64,000 nt of DNA from an uncultured Granulosicoccaceae bacterium. Lineage in GTDB: Bacteria > Pseudomonadota > Gammaproteobacteria > Granulosicoccales > Granulosicoccaceae. The notes under the pieces are model-generated. The model was not told where the DNA came from, ran no database searches, and saw only the letters and a list, made by a program, of their open reading frames with translations. The stretch is taken from contig CALLMF010000039.1 of the NCBI GenBank assembly GCA_938006335.1, forward strand, positions 62,001 to 126,000, written 5' to 3'. How positions within the stretch are numbered: position 1 is the stretch's first letter; the number at the start of each line of letters is the position of its first letter. Both the position numbers and the translations under genes were made by a program. Of the stretch, positions 25,410 to 35,100 are shown piece by piece.

Positions 25410-26294
25410 GTGCCGGAAGTACTATCCGAGACACAGATTGCGTCCTACCGCGAGCAAGGCTATCTGCTGCTCGAAGGTCACCTGCCCGCGCAGGTCATCG
25501 AGCACCTCCATGCCGAGATCGCCCGTTTCGAGGAGGAGTCTCGCGGCCTCGAGGTCGGCAACGAACGGCTCGAACTCGAAGAGGGTCACAGCGCGGAGCA
25601 CCCGCGCGTCCGCCGGATCCGGCTCCCGCACACCATCAGTCCGATGATGCGCGAGCTGATGCTCTCGGACCGGATCCTCGCCCCGGCGCGAGATCTCATC
25701 GGGCCGAACCTCAGGCTTCACACCTCCAAGCTCAACATGAAGTCTGCGGGCAACGGCGCTGTGGTCGAGTGGCATCAGGACTACGCCTTCTACCCCCATA
25801 CCAACGACGACATACTCGCCATTGGCGTGTTCATCGATGACATGGCGCCCGAGAACGGACCGTTGATGGTGTATCCGGGTAGCCACACCGGGCTGGTCTA
25901 CGACCATCATGTCAATGGCGTGTTCGCCGGGGCCTTCGTGCCCGAGGATGTGGGTCTTGACCCCGATCGGGCCGTGGCGCTCACCGGGCCTGCTGGGTCC
26001 ATCTCCATCCACCACGGACGTATTGTCCACGGCTCGGCCCGCAACACCTCATCGCGTTCGCGGCGGGTGTTGTTCTACGAAATGATGGCGGCCGACGCCT
26101 TCCCGATCATGGGCTCGCTGACCGGATGGAATGGCATCGAGGACTACAACACGCGCTTGCTGTGCGGAGAGCCGACACTCACCCCACGACTCAAGGACAT
26201 CCCGATCCGTATCCCGCAACCGCAGCCGTCGGCTGACGGGCCGATATCGATCTACGAGATCCAGAAAGCTCTCGATCGGAGCGGGTTCAAGTAA
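25410..26294 (+). CDS. Phytanoyl-CoA dioxygenase (PhyH) family protein
   Basis: A 294-residue non-haem iron/2-oxoglutarate oxygenase. The iron motif is [10 protein letters not shown] (HxD) with the distal histidine in [10 protein letters not shown], and [15 protein letters not shown] is the family block. I chose the GTG at 25410 because AGGAGA lies 6 bp upstream and the PhyH N-terminus ([18 protein letters not shown]) follows; a TTG at 25383 would extend it by nine residues. The substrate is unknown; members hydroxylate acyl-CoAs, ectoine and many others. It is divergent from icd. Confidence 0.87.
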   Translation: MPEVLSETQIASYREQGYLLLEGHLPAQVIEHLHAEIARFEEESRGLEVGNERLELEEGHSAEHPRVRRIRLPHTISPMMRELMLSDRILAPARDLIGPNLRLHTSKLNMKSAGNGAVVEWHQDYAFYPHTNDDILAIGVFIDDMAPENGPLMVYPGSHTGLVYDHHVNGVFAGAFVPEDVGLDPDRAVALTGPAGSISIHHGRIVHGSARNTSSRSRRVLFYEMMAADAFPIMGSLTGWNGIEDYNTRLLCGEPTLTPRLKDIPIRIPQPQPSADGPISIYEIQKALDRSGFK

Positions 26295-26311
26295 ATACCA
26301 GCGAGCATAAA

Positions 26312-26348
26312 AAGGCCCTGCACACCATCCAGGGGCGTGCAAGGCCTT
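26312..26348. terminator. Convergent hairpin terminator between PhyH gene and aceA
   Basis: AAGGCCCTGCAC and GTGCAAGGCCTT pair across a 13-base loop with one mismatch. An A-run lies on the left and TT on the right. It sits between two stop codons of convergent genes (26294 and 26370), so it can end both transcripts. Confidence 0.65.
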
Positions 26349-26369
26349 CGAACGCAGCGCGTGTAGATA

Positions 26370-27968
26370 TCAGCCGAACTGATTCATGGTGTTGTCCTTG
26401 CCCGAGGCCTTGAGCGCCTGGGCACCGGAGAAATACTCCTTGTGGTCGTCACCGATGTTCGAGCCGGACATGTCCTGATGCTTGACGCAGGCAAGGCCTT
26501 CGCGAATCTCGCGCCGCTGCACTTCTCGCACATACGCGAGCATGCCTTCATCACCAAAGTAGTCCTTCGCAAGCTCATCGGTGGACAGCGCTGCGGTGTG
26601 ATACGTCGGCAGCGTGATCAGGTGATGGAAGATGCCGGCCTGCTCTGCGGCATCCTTCTGGAAAGCACGGATACGACGATCAGCTTCGGCAGACAGCTCC
26701 GAGTCGTCGTACTCGGCGCTCATCAGATTGTCGCGCTCATAGTCGCTGGTCGAGCGACCTTCCTCGGCCCAGGCATCGAACACTTGCTGGCGAAAGTTCA
26801 GCGTCCAGTTGAACGACGGGCTGTTGTTGTACACAAGCTTTGCGTTGGGTACTTGTTCGCGAATGCGATTGACCATGCCGGCGATCTGGCCGATGTGCGG
26901 CTTCTCGGTTTCGATCCAGAGCAGGTCCGCACCGTGCTGAAGTGAAGTCACGCAGTCGAGCACCACACGGTCCTCACCACTGCCCTTGCGGAACTGAACC
27001 AGGCCATTCGGCAAGCGCGCCGTCTTGATCAACTTGTCGCCCTGGCGGATCACCATGTCTCCGGGGCCGACATCACTGACGTCGGTGATTTCCTGACCGT
27101 CGACAAAGGCGTTGTACTGGTCCCCGAGATCTCCAGGTGTGCGGGACACCGGAATCTTCTGTGTCAGCCCGGCGCCGAGTGAGTCGGTGCGCGCGACGAT
27201 GACACCGTCGTCCACGCCGAGTTCGAGAAACGCGTAACGCACCGCATTGATCTTGGCGAGAAAGTCTTCATGCGGCACAGTGACCTTGCCATCCTGGTGT
27301 CCGCACTGCTTGACGTCAGACACCTGGTTCTCGAGCTGGATGCAGCAGGCACCCGCCTCGATCATCTTCTTTGCAAGCAGATACGTCGCTTCCTCATTAC
27401 CAAAGCCTGCGTCGATGTCGGCAATGATCGGCACCACATGCGTCTGGAAGTTGTCAATCGCATCCATCGCCGCTTTCTCACGCACCTGATTCCCCTCTTC
27501 CCGAGCTGCATCAAGTTCGCTGAAGCAATGGCGAAGCTCGCGAGCATCGGCCTGCTTGAGGAAGGTGTACAGCTCTTCGATGAGCGCGGGAACCGAGGTC
27601 TTCTCGTGAATGGACTGATCCGGCAAGGGACCAAACTCGGACCGCAAGGCCGCCACCATCCAGCCGGACAAGTACAGATAACACCGATCGGTCCCACCGA
27701 AATGCTTCTTCACGGAAATCAGCTTCTGCTGTCCGATGAAGCCGTGCCAGCACCCGAGCGACTGGGTGTACTGGCTGGCGTCGCGGTCGTAGGCTGCCAT
27801 GTCGTGACGCATGATCGACGCGGTGTAGCGGGCAATGTCCAATCCGGTGCTGAAGCGGTTCTGCAGCTTCATGCGTGCGACATTTTCCGGGTTGATAGCG
27901 TCCCAGCGATTGTCATGTCGGGCGACCACGTCTGCGGCCTGGCTCATCAAGGTGCGGTAGTTATTCAT
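26370..27968 (-). CDS. aceA: Isocitrate lyase
   Basis: A 532-residue isocitrate lyase of the long type common in Pseudomonas-like bacteria. It splits isocitrate to glyoxylate and succinate. The active-site loop is KQCGHQDGKVTVPHEDFLAK (the KKCGH motif of the family, catalytic Cys), with IADIDAGFGNEEATYLLAKK and YNNSPSFNWTLNF as other family blocks. It ends GKDNTMNQFG. Upstream (minus strand) lie a malate-synthase-like mini-gene and the acyl-responsive regulator, which probably controls it. No full malate synthase is in the window. Confidence 0.95.
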   Translation of the reverse strand: MNNYRTLMSQAADVVARHDNRWDAINPENVARMKLQNRFSTGLDIARYTASIMRHDMAAYDRDASQYTQSLGCWHGFIGQQKLISVKKHFGGTDRCYLYLSGWMVAALRSEFGPLPDQSIHEKTSVPALIEELYTFLKQADARELRHCFSELDAAREEGNQVREKAAMDAIDNFQTHVVPIIADIDAGFGNEEATYLLAKKMIEAGACCIQLENQVSDVKQCGHQDGKVTVPHEDFLAKINAVRYAFLELGVDDGVIVARTDSLGAGLTQKIPVSRTPGDLGDQYNAFVDGQEITDVSDVGPGDMVIRQGDKLIKTARLPNGLVQFRKGSGEDRVVLDCVTSLQHGADLLWIETEKPHIGQIAGMVNRIREQVPNAKLVYNNSPSFNWTLNFRQQVFDAWAEEGRSTSDYERDNLMSAEYDDSELSAEADRRIRAFQKDAAEQAGIFHHLITLPTYHTAALSTDELAKDYFGDEGMLAYVREVQRREIREGLACVKHQDMSGSNIGDDHKEYFSGAQALKASGKDNTMNQFG

Positions 27969-28055
27969 CTATGTACTCTTTTTGAAAGGTCTTTTCTTCT
28001 TATGAACCCGCATCCCGCAGATCCGGAACGCGTGGTGGCGAAATCGTCGGGGGCG

Positions 28056-28397
28056 CTAGACAGCGATGGTCGTGAGCAACTGCAGACGGTGTTCGCGCGG
28101 CGCTGCACCTACGGCTGCGAGGCGTCCACGTACAGGCTCGATTTCCACCTGAAAACCGTCCTCTTCAAGCAGGATCGACTGCGGGGCATGTTCGTGCCCA
28201 CCCGCTTCGACAAACTGCGCGGGCCGCGCAAGCCCGGTGCAGGAACCATCTGACCGGATGACCAGCAGGTGGTCAAAGTGCACGATGTAGTCAGTCGCTG
28301 ACCGGTGTGAACCCTGGTTCAGGGGAAATCGCTGATCCAGGAACTCTGCTGCCTGGTGCCAGCTGTTGTCGAAGTCGATGTCCTGATTGGTGCCCAT
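28056..28397 (-). CDS. Malate-synthase-G-like mini-protein (fragment of the N-terminal region)
   Basis: A 113-residue protein with good start context (ATG at 28397, GGGAG about 7 bp upstream). The order of motifs AAEFLDQRFPLNQGSH, TDYIVHFDHLLVI, GLARPAQFVEAGG and SILLEEDGFQVEIE follows a slice of malate synthase G that lies before its DCEDSVAAVDA active-site block. The catalytic parts are absent, so it cannot be an active synthase. It sits between aceA and its regulator, where a glyoxylate-shunt gene is expected. It may be a decayed glcB remnant or a small regulatory or accessory protein; recognition is by eye. Confidence 0.55.
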   Translation of the reverse strand: MGTNQDIDFDNSWHQAAEFLDQRFPLNQGSHRSATDYIVHFDHLLVIRSDGSCTGLARPAQFVEAGGHEHAPQSILLEEDGFQVEIEPVRGRLAAVGAAPREHRLQLLTTIAV

Positions 28398-28476
28398 GAT
28401 GTCGCTCCCGCCGCGCCATTGCGCTTTGTTGGTGTAGCGGCAGTCTAATCAGGTTAGGTATATAATTTTACAGAGA

Positions 28477-28507
28477 AAATTTCACACAGTAAATTTCACT
28501 CGTGAAA
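28477..28507. promoter_or_regulatory. AAATTTCAC repeats and TTTCAC-GTGAAA dyad upstream of the regulator gene
   Basis: AAATTTCAC occurs at 28477-28485 and 28491-28499, 14 bp apart, and the second is part of the perfect dyad TTTCAC-TC-GTGAAA (28494-28507). An AT-rich promoter-like TATAATTTTA lies just left. These sites could be the operator for the regulator encoded next. Confidence 0.5.
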
Positions 28508-28516
28508 AAGGTGTCA

Positions 28517-30031
28517 ATGTCCAAGAAACCAGCCGTACGCAATGCACATTTCCTCGGTACCAAGATCAGAAACCTGAGGAAGCGCAACAATCTGACCCTC
28601 GAGGACCTTTCGTCGCGCTGCATGCGCATCGATCTGGAAGCTGCGCCTTCTGTGTCCTACCTCTCGATGATCGAGCGCGGCAAGCGCCATCCGGCGCCCA
28701 CCATGCTGTCGGTCATCGCGGAAGTGTTTCAAAAAGAGGCGGACTGGTTTCTCGATGACGTCGTCACCGACGACGAAGCGGTGGCTCCCGACAAGGGCAA
28801 TCGCGGAGGCATACGCGGCATGCCACTGGAGCCAAGCTTCCTGTTCTCCAACGAGGTCTTGCAGAACGCCCTGCCGGAAATGCTCTCGCAGACCGGTGTG
28901 TCCGGCCGCCAGTTTGCCCACCTGCTGATTCGCGCCCACCAGGAAAACAATCAGAATCACTTCCCGGAGCTCGAGCGAGCCGCCGAAGAGATCGGCAAGA
29001 AGCAAATGCCTCTGGATGTTGATCAGCTGACCGACATATGCGAGCAGCTCGGCATGACGATCAAGTGGTTTACCCGCTTGCCAAAGAAACTCGAACACGA
29101 GCTCACTCTCTCTGACACCACGGTGGTGCGCTCGTTCTTCGACTCTCCATCCACCATCTATGTCAATCGCCTGATGAAGGATCAGCCCGTGCGATTGAAG
29201 TACGACCTGGCGCACTACATTGGGCACAAGGTCCTGCACGACGGCGACGGCGTGAAAAGCGTGATGACCACGGGGCCGGTCGCTGAGCGCATTGTTCAGA
29301 ACCTTGACATCGATGCGTCCAGTGCACTGGATTCGAAGGACATCGTGCATGCCTGGCGTGACTTCGAGTGCAGCTTCTTTGCTGGCGCACTACTGTGCCC
29401 CAAGGTCGCCTACCGTCGCCTGCTTGAACAAAAGGCGCACGACGTGTCCGTTGCAGAAACCATCGGCGTTACCACGGCAGTTGCCATGCGGCGCATGACA
29501 GCGGTGTCGTCATACCCTCACTGGCACTACTTTGATGCATATCCGCCCGGTCAGTTGCATGCCGTTTATCGCGGTAACGGCATTCCTCTTCCGTGGGGCA
29601 ACATGCGCCTGGTTCAGGATCCTTGCCAGCACTGGGCGGTGTTCCGCCTGATCAATCAGGACGTCACCCGCCCGTCGGCGCAGATCTCGGTTCTGGATGT
29701 CGGCAAGGAGCCACACATCTATTGCTGCGAGTCGGTAAAGGTCGCCGACTTGTCTGGCAACGGTCACGTGGTGTGTGCTGGTATTGATATCAATCCGGCC
29801 ATCACTGCACAGGGTAGCGATGCCGTATCAATCGCGAATTCACTCAAGGCAGCGTGTATTGACAACGGTGGCTCGGTCGCGATCCCTCCCTCGATCAAGG
29901 ACGAGTTGCGGCAGGTATCCAAGCTGTTGAACATCGCATGGCTCGAACGAGGCATCGAGACCGAGGCCCGATTGATCTGCCCCCGCAGTGGCGCCTGCCC
30001 GCGCAATCCTACCTGCCACGAGTCCTGCTGA
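28517..30031 (+). CDS. XRE-family short-chain fatty acyl transcriptional regulator (DUF2083/ScfR, RamB-like)
   Basis: A 504-residue regulator. The N-terminal helix-turn-helix (about 10-75) shows LGTKIRNLRKRNNLTLEDL and VSYLSMIERGKRHPAPTML. The long middle and C-terminal part has the ImmA/DUF955-like segment YDLAHYIGHKVLHD, and the end is cysteine-rich (CPRSGACPRNPTCHESC), as in RamB/ScfR-type regulators that sense acyl-CoA and control glyoxylate-shunt genes. It lies beside aceA, consistent with that role. The ATG at 28517 has AAGGTG upstream; a GTG at 28502 is the alternative. Confidence 0.85.
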   Translation: MSKKPAVRNAHFLGTKIRNLRKRNNLTLEDLSSRCMRIDLEAAPSVSYLSMIERGKRHPAPTMLSVIAEVFQKEADWFLDDVVTDDEAVAPDKGNRGGIRGMPLEPSFLFSNEVLQNALPEMLSQTGVSGRQFAHLLIRAHQENNQNHFPELERAAEEIGKKQMPLDVDQLTDICEQLGMTIKWFTRLPKKLEHELTLSDTTVVRSFFDSPSTIYVNRLMKDQPVRLKYDLAHYIGHKVLHDGDGVKSVMTTGPVAERIVQNLDIDASSALDSKDIVHAWRDFECSFFAGALLCPKVAYRRLLEQKAHDVSVAETIGVTTAVAMRRMTAVSSYPHWHYFDAYPPGQLHAVYRGNGIPLPWGNMRLVQDPCQHWAVFRLINQDVTRPSAQISVLDVGKEPHIYCCESVKVADLSGNGHVVCAGIDINPAITAQGSDAVSIANSLKAACIDNGGSVAIPPSIKDELRQVSKLLNIAWLERGIETEARLICPRSGACPRNPTCHESC

Positions 30032-30062
30032 TCGGCCGCCGACCGGATAGCGCTGCCCTCGA

Positions 30063-30788
30063 TCAGCTCTCGCTACTGACCGCAGCTTCTCCATGGCGTC
30101 GCCAGGCGTTGCCATCGGCGGCATCGTCCAGTCGCTCCATCCAGCGAGCGTGCGCCTGCAGGCTGTCGGGGTCAGCTTCCACGAGCGGTATGGCTGACAC
30201 ATCGATATCCAGCGAGTCCAGGGTGGCGACTCGCGCACCGACCTCGCGCTCGTCAAGACCCAGAGCGGTTTGCCCGCCGGTCATGCGCAAGTACACGTCG
30301 GCCAGGATTTCAGAATCAAGCAAGGCGCCGTGCAAGGTCCGGTGGCCGTTGTTGACATCCAGGCGCTTGCACAAGGCATCGAGGCTGTTGCGTTGCCCCG
30401 GATACTGCTTTCTCGCCATCGCCAGGGTGTCGGTCACCGTGCAGCTATCAGCGAGCTTCAACGTCTGCCCTGCCAACCGGAATTCATGCTCGATGTACGC
30501 GACATCAAACGGCGCGTTGTGGATGATGAGTTCTGCGCCTTTCAGATACTCGAAGAGTTCATCCTTGATATCAGGAAAGCGCGGCTTGCCTTCGAGATCC
30601 TGATTGGAGATGCCGTGCACTTCATAAGCGCCGGGGTCGACCGCACGGTCTGGCTGCAGGTAGTGATGCAGGTTGTTCCCTGTCAGGCGCCGATTCTGCA
30701 TCTCGACACAACCGATCTCGATCATGCGGTGGCCGTCGCTGATCTCAAGCCCCGTGGTCTCTGTATCCAGCACGATCTGGCGGCTCAT
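30063..30788 (-). CDS. dnaQ: DNA polymerase III epsilon subunit (proofreading exonuclease)
   Basis: A 241-residue 3'-5' exonuclease of normal length. The three ExoI-III motifs are visible: [20 protein letters not shown] at the start, [16 protein letters not shown], and [15 protein letters not shown]. The C-terminal tail after about residue 185 would bind the alpha subunit. Its start overlaps the rnhA stop codon by four bases (ATGA), as in many gammaproteobacteria. Confidence 0.95.
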   Translation of the reverse strand: MSRQIVLDTETTGLEISDGHRMIEIGCVEMQNRRLTGNNLHHYLQPDRAVDPGAYEVHGISNQDLEGKPRFPDIKDELFEYLKGAELIIHNAPFDVAYIEHEFRLAGQTLKLADSCTVTDTLAMARKQYPGQRNSLDALCKRLDVNNGHRTLHGALLDSEILADVYLRMTGGQTALGLDEREVGARVATLDSLDIDVSAIPLVEADPDSLQAHARWMERLDDAADGNAWRRHGEAAVSSES

Positions 30789-31228
30789 CGTGCCATCCCT
30801 TTCAGCTCATCGATGCCACGATTGGCAAGTGCATCGACGCGTTCGTTTTCCGCATGTCCGCTATGCCCCTTGACCCACCGCCAGTCGATCTGATGCTCAG
30901 CGGCCAGTGCATCGATTTCGCGCCACAGTTCAGCGTTCTTGACCGGTGCCTTGGCGGCGGTTTTCCAACCACGCTGCTTCCAGCCCGTGATCCACTCGGT
31001 AATGCCCTTGCGCACATACTGCGAATCGGTGGTCAACACGACGTCGCTCGGGCGCTTCAGCGCTGAAAGCGCCTGGATGACAGCGGTCATTTCCATGCGG
31101 TTGTTGGTGGTGTTTTCCTCACCGCCGAAGAGCTCGCGCTCATGTTCACCAGAACGCAACAATGCCCCCCATCCGCCCGGGCCCGGGTTTCCGCGACAGG
31201 CGCCGTCCGTAAAAATCTCGATCTTCAT
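30785..31228 (-). CDS. rnhA: Ribonuclease HI
   Basis: A 147-residue RNase HI. The active-site residues are in [17 protein letters not shown] (first Asp), [13 protein letters not shown] (Glu), [12 protein letters not shown] (Asp) and [10 protein letters not shown] (final Asp). It cleaves RNA in RNA-DNA hybrids. I chose the ATG at 31228; the frame upstream is unlike the family. It is co-transcribed with dnaQ through a four-base overlap and follows the methyltransferase gene by 14 bp. Confidence 0.96.
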   Translation of the reverse strand: MKIEIFTDGACRGNPGPGGWGALLRSGEHERELFGGEENTTNNRMEMTAVIQALSALKRPSDVVLTTDSQYVRKGITEWITGWKQRGWKTAAKAPVKNAELWREIDALAAEHQIDWRWVKGHSGHAENERVDALANRGIDELKGMAR

Positions 31229-31242
31229 TCTATCCAATGTAT

Positions 31243-32070
31243 TCAGGAAGGGTCGCGGCGGCGGGCGCTGTCGAGCTTGACAACACCGGCCACGCGTCGC
31301 CCGGTAGCGCCCGCAAAGCCACCGGTCGCTCGACCCACGCGACCACTGCGCGCACCCAGCCATTGTTTGCGCGACATCGAGAGTGGCACCGTTTGCTTGC
31401 GCGCCTGTATGACGTACAAGCCGCCGAGGGTTGAGGCCAGTGGAGACACATTTTCGATCGGGCGCAGGCGACGCAACAGCCGCTCACTTTGAACGGGAGG
31501 TCTGATGAAAAAAGGTTCTGAAGACAGCACGCGATAGTCGAGTACCGACAACCACTCTCCCACGCGACCGCGTGACCAGAACCGCGCGTTCCACGGAGCA
31601 CGCCCACGCCAGCCGGTCAGCAGATGCCGAAGGCCGAACGTACTCAAGGGGTTGAACCCGACAATCAGCAGGTGCCCGTCTTCGGTGAGCACGCGATCAG
31701 CCTCTCGTAGCGCCTGGTGCGGGTGCTCGCAAAAATCCAGCGTGTGAAAAAACAGCACGGCCTTGACGCTGTCGGTGGCGACGGGCAGAGCGGTGACGTC
31801 GGCCGCAATGTCGGCATGACCAACCGCCCTGGCCGGTGTGTCAATCGACAAAAGCCGTTGCAGGCCGGCGGGAGCAAGCAGTGTGCGCTCTGGCGCCGGA
31901 TTGCCAATCTGCAGGCCCTGGTACCCGAAAACACCATCGAGGCGCGCAGCCAGCACCGCCTCCAGATCGTCGAGGATGGACTGGCCAAGCCGGGTTGAGT
32001 ACCATTCTGCCAGCGGGGCCTGCGAGTCCAGCCACACCGGAGCACGTCGCACTACCTTGATCTTTTGCAT
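31243..32070 (-). CDS. SAM-dependent methyltransferase (rnhA-linked, YafS type)
   Basis: A 275-residue class I methyltransferase. It has [20 protein letters not shown] near the start, a glycine/acid SAM pocket around [29 protein letters not shown] and [17 protein letters not shown], as in the YafS-like proteins encoded beside rnhA and dnaQ. A Lys/Arg-rich tail follows. Its ATG (32070) overlaps head-to-head with the ATG of mltD (32069) on the other strand, leaving no room for a conventional promoter between them. Substrate unknown. Confidence 0.82.
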   Translation of the reverse strand: MQKIKVVRRAPVWLDSQAPLAEWYSTRLGQSILDDLEAVLAARLDGVFGYQGLQIGNPAPERTLLAPAGLQRLLSIDTPARAVGHADIAADVTALPVATDSVKAVLFFHTLDFCEHPHQALREADRVLTEDGHLLIVGFNPLSTFGLRHLLTGWRGRAPWNARFWSRGRVGEWLSVLDYRVLSSEPFFIRPPVQSERLLRRLRPIENVSPLASTLGGLYVIQARKQTVPLSMSRKQWLGARSGRVGRATGGFAGATGRRVAGVVKLDSARRRDPS

Positions 32071-33724
32071 GTCATCGATTCCGCTTCGATCCTCGCCGGG
32101 CCGCGCGATACGGCCGGCACGAACAAACACCCCACGCTCGGGGCTCCCACCGTTTTCAGGAGCAGAAGCCGTTGTCCTCGCGAGTATAGCGGCCATCGGC
32201 CTCCTGACACTGGGCTCCGCACTCCTCGCTGACGACAACAACCTGCCGCGAGTGGTGACACTGCCGTCGCTCGCGAATACCGAAGAATCCGACCGCCTGC
32301 TGTTGCGTGAAGTCAGCGACGACCAACAGTTCGTCGAAGCGATCGAGGAGATAACGACAGCAACTGCCGCATCGGGCGACGTGACGCTGACACAAGACAC
32401 CGGGCAGGCAATCCCCGACATACTCGACGAGCCCATGACTGGCGAGCCCGTCTCCAGAGCGGCTCAACTACCCTCGAGCGACATCACGGGCCGCCCCGAT
32501 GCAGAGCCCGCGGATGCACCGACGGCAACCGGTGACGCCGGGCGATTGAGCTTTACCGGCGCCACCATCGACGAACCGTGGCAGCGCATCAAGAGCTCCG
32601 ACCAACTGCCCGCCGGTGAGCACGCCTCCATTGATGAGTACCGCGATCGCTACATCGATGAGGCTTTGTGGATCGGTCGTCTGCTGGAACGCAGTCGTCC
32701 ATACATCGCCTATCTGGTCGACGAGCTGGACGCGCGCTACCTGCCTGTAGAGCTTGCGTTACTTCCGGCCATCGAGTCCGGCTTCCAGACCGACGTGCAC
32801 AGCGCAGGTCGCGCCGCCGGCCTGTGGCAGATTGTCCCGATCACCGCACGCGAGATCGGTCTGGAAAAAACGCCATGGTTTGACGGGCGCGCCGATATCA
32901 TTGCCTCAACAACCGCAGCCATCGACTATCTCAGCTATCTCAGTGCCGAGTTCAACGGCAACTGGGAGCTATCGCTGGCAGCCTACAACGCGGGACCGGG
33001 GCGGGTGCGCGCGGCCATGCGCAAGAACCGGGAGGCCGACCTGCCGACCGACTTCTGGTCACTTGATCTGCCGTCCGAGACGCGCGCCTACGTCCCCAAG
33101 GTGCTCGCACTGGCCAACCTCGTGAAGTCAGACGACAGCCCCATCGAGCTGCCCACCATCGGTGCGCTCGACGGCTTCGAGGTCGTTGATGTCGGGCGGC
33201 GGGTCAGTATCGAGCGCGCCGCGCAAATTTCTGGCGTCGCGGCCTCGGTACTTGAGCAGCTCAACGCCGGACTCACATTGGGCATGACGCCTCCCGAGGG
33301 GCCACACCGCTTGTATTTCCCTCCCGACCAGGGACTCGATTTCATCGAACAAGTGGCGGCCTCGGAGCCCCACACGCTGTTCTCGCCGCCCGACACACAC
33401 GAAGTGGTGGCCGGCGATACCCTGAGCGGCATCGCCCAAAAATACGGCATGAGCCAGAAGCAGCTGGAACTGATCAACGGCATGTACGACACGCGCATCA
33501 GAATCGGACAGAACCTGGCTGTGCAGGACCTTCGGCGAGGCGGCAACACCGTTGGGGAAATCGAGTACGTGGTGACCATCGGCGACACCCTCTCCGGCAT
33601 CGCAGACCGCCACTCGGTTCCCATGACTGATATTCATGACGCGGATGGACAACCGATGGCTGATGCGCTGATTCATCCGGGAGAGACGCTCACCATCCGT
33701 GTCGATCTTGGCAGCCAGGGCTAG
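32069..33724 (+). CDS. mltD: Membrane-bound lytic transglycosylase D with two LysM domains
   Basis: A 551-residue protein. An N-terminal hydrophobic segment (VVLASIAAIGLLTLGSALLA) exports or anchors it. The SLT domain (about 200-330) has the catalytic glutamate in LLPAIESGFQTDVHS, then GLWQIVPITAREIGL and LAAYNAGPGRVR. Two LysM domains follow: HEVVAGDTLSGIAQKYGM and YVVTIGDTLSGIADRHSV. It cleaves peptidoglycan in the periplasm. There is no lipobox, so it may be held by the uncleaved helix. The ATG at 32069 overlaps the divergent methyltransferase start; residues upstream of it are not conserved. Confidence 0.88.
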   Translation: MSSIPLRSSPGRAIRPARTNTPRSGLPPFSGAEAVVLASIAAIGLLTLGSALLADDNNLPRVVTLPSLANTEESDRLLLREVSDDQQFVEAIEEITTATAASGDVTLTQDTGQAIPDILDEPMTGEPVSRAAQLPSSDITGRPDAEPADAPTATGDAGRLSFTGATIDEPWQRIKSSDQLPAGEHASIDEYRDRYIDEALWIGRLLERSRPYIAYLVDELDARYLPVELALLPAIESGFQTDVHSAGRAAGLWQIVPITAREIGLEKTPWFDGRADIIASTTAAIDYLSYLSAEFNGNWELSLAAYNAGPGRVRAAMRKNREADLPTDFWSLDLPSETRAYVPKVLALANLVKSDDSPIELPTIGALDGFEVVDVGRRVSIERAAQISGVAASVLEQLNAGLTLGMTPPEGPHRLYFPPDQGLDFIEQVAASEPHTLFSPPDTHEVVAGDTLSGIAQKYGMSQKQLELINGMYDTRIRIGQNLAVQDLRRGGNTVGEIEYVVTIGDTLSGIADRHSVPMTDIHDADGQPMADALIHPGETLTIRVDLGSQG

Positions 33725-33860
33725 CAATCCCATCGGCCGCTCACGCGATGAAACGCCGCCGCGCGGGCCCAAAAACATTGACGGTTGTCACAGAAATCTT
33801 GATAATCTTCGAGTCCGCGCGTCCGCTTTCCGCAACGGATCGCTGCACACAGGAGACAGC

Positions 33861-35078
33861 ATGACAACGATCATCGTGATGAACGAGAACCACGGGATCG
33901 ACGAGATCCAGTTCGAGCCGGATGTCACACGCATCAACATCGGTCGTCGACCCAGCAACGATGTCTGCATCACCGACCGTTCCGTCAGCGGACGCCACGC
34001 CCGCATCGAGCGCGATGGCGACGTGCTCTGGATCGAGGACCTGAACAGCACCAACGGCACCTATGTCAATGGGGAGCCAGTGAGCCGCCAGCAACTCGTC
34101 GATGGCGACGACGTGCTTGTCGGCAAGGTACAACTGAAATGCCAGCTACCCGTCATGGCCGCCACTGCAGAACCGGCGGTGACCGCTGCACCGCCATCCA
34201 TGGATGACTCGTTTGACGAGTCGCTCGAGGAACTCGGCCTCGGTGCCGCCGTGGACGACGATGATGAATTGGACGAATCAATGCGTGCAGCACTTGCGCT
34301 GTACTCCGATGAGTCCGAGCCGGCGCCCGCTCCGGCGCCAGCGTTTGCCGATGAAGATGACGACCTCGACTTCTCCGAGGACGCTCGCTTGTTTGCACAA
34401 AGCGCAGGCGCACAAAGTGCAGGCGCACAAGGCGCGCCTGACAGCAACATCGACGACACCAATGCATCGGAAGGCTCGGAGTCTGACGATGAGGAACCGA
34501 TGACGCTGACCGACCGCGCCAAGGTGGCGCTCGGCCGACAGGCAGTCAACCGTCCACAGCTGCGTGCTGTCACCGGCAACACTCACGGACAGGCCACACA
34601 AGACCGGCAAAGGGCACTTGACGACGCGGTCGCCGTGGCCGAAGAGGAGCCCGTTGCGACTGCTCAAGCGGCAGATCACGCACAACCGGCGTCACGTACC
34701 CACAACAAGAACCCGCAACGCGCGACCAAGCCACGACACGATGTACGACCGCTGTCAGAGAACGGTGACAACACCGGCCCCACCCACGAGCTCGACACGA
34801 CTCGCTCGCGTGGAGCCGTCATCCAGATCAAGAATGGCGCGAAGTCCGGTCAGATCCTGCCGATCGACAAACCCGTCACCACCCTGGGTCGGCCCGGTAT
34901 CCAGATTGCCGCCATCATGCGCAAGCCGGATGGCTACTTCCTGATGCACATCGAAAGCGATGACAGCGTTGATCGCCCCACCCTCAACGCCGATTCCATC
35001 GGAGATGAGCCCGTGCTGTTGCACAGTGGTGATGAACTCAACGTTGCGGGTATCGACGTCGAGTTCATGCTTTCCTGA
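33861..35078 (+). CDS. Protein with FHA domains at both ends
   Basis: A 405-residue cytoplasmic protein. Residues about 20-85 are a classic FHA domain (NIGRRPSNDVCITDRSVSGRH, then LNSTNGTYVNGEPV). The middle (about 100-300) is acidic and low-complexity (DDSFDESLEELGLG, AGAQSAGAQGA) with a later basic part. Residues about 310-405 look like a second, less typical FHA fold (PVTTLGRPGIQIAA, HSGDELNVAGIDVEF). FHA domains bind phosphothreonine, so a link to the Ser/Thr kinase is possible. The ATG at 33861 has AGGAG 5 bp upstream. Confidence 0.82.
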   Translation: MTTIIVMNENHGIDEIQFEPDVTRINIGRRPSNDVCITDRSVSGRHARIERDGDVLWIEDLNSTNGTYVNGEPVSRQQLVDGDDVLVGKVQLKCQLPVMAATAEPAVTAAPPSMDDSFDESLEELGLGAAVDDDDELDESMRAALALYSDESEPAPAPAPAFADEDDDLDFSEDARLFAQSAGAQSAGAQGAPDSNIDDTNASEGSESDDEEPMTLTDRAKVALGRQAVNRPQLRAVTGNTHGQATQDRQRALDDAVAVAEEEPVATAQAADHAQPASRTHNKNPQRATKPRHDVRPLSENGDNTGPTHELDTTRSRGAVIQIKNGAKSGQILPIDKPVTTLGRPGIQIAAIMRKPDGYFLMHIESDDSVDRPTLNADSIGDEPVLLHSGDELNVAGIDVEFMLS

Positions 35079-35079
35079 T

Positions 35080-35098
35080 CCGCGCCATGCCGGCGCGG
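35080..35098. terminator. GC-rich hairpin between the FHA gene and cysM
   Basis: CCGCGCC and GGCGCGG pair perfectly around a 5-base loop, in the 22-bp gap between two convergent genes. There is no T-run, so termination strength is uncertain. Confidence 0.5.
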
Positions 35099-35100
35099 CG

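Noticed and set aside
27270..28253. Open frame of 327 codons antisense to aceA
   Set aside because: High-GC shadow of a certain isocitrate lyase gene; it also crosses the aceA start.
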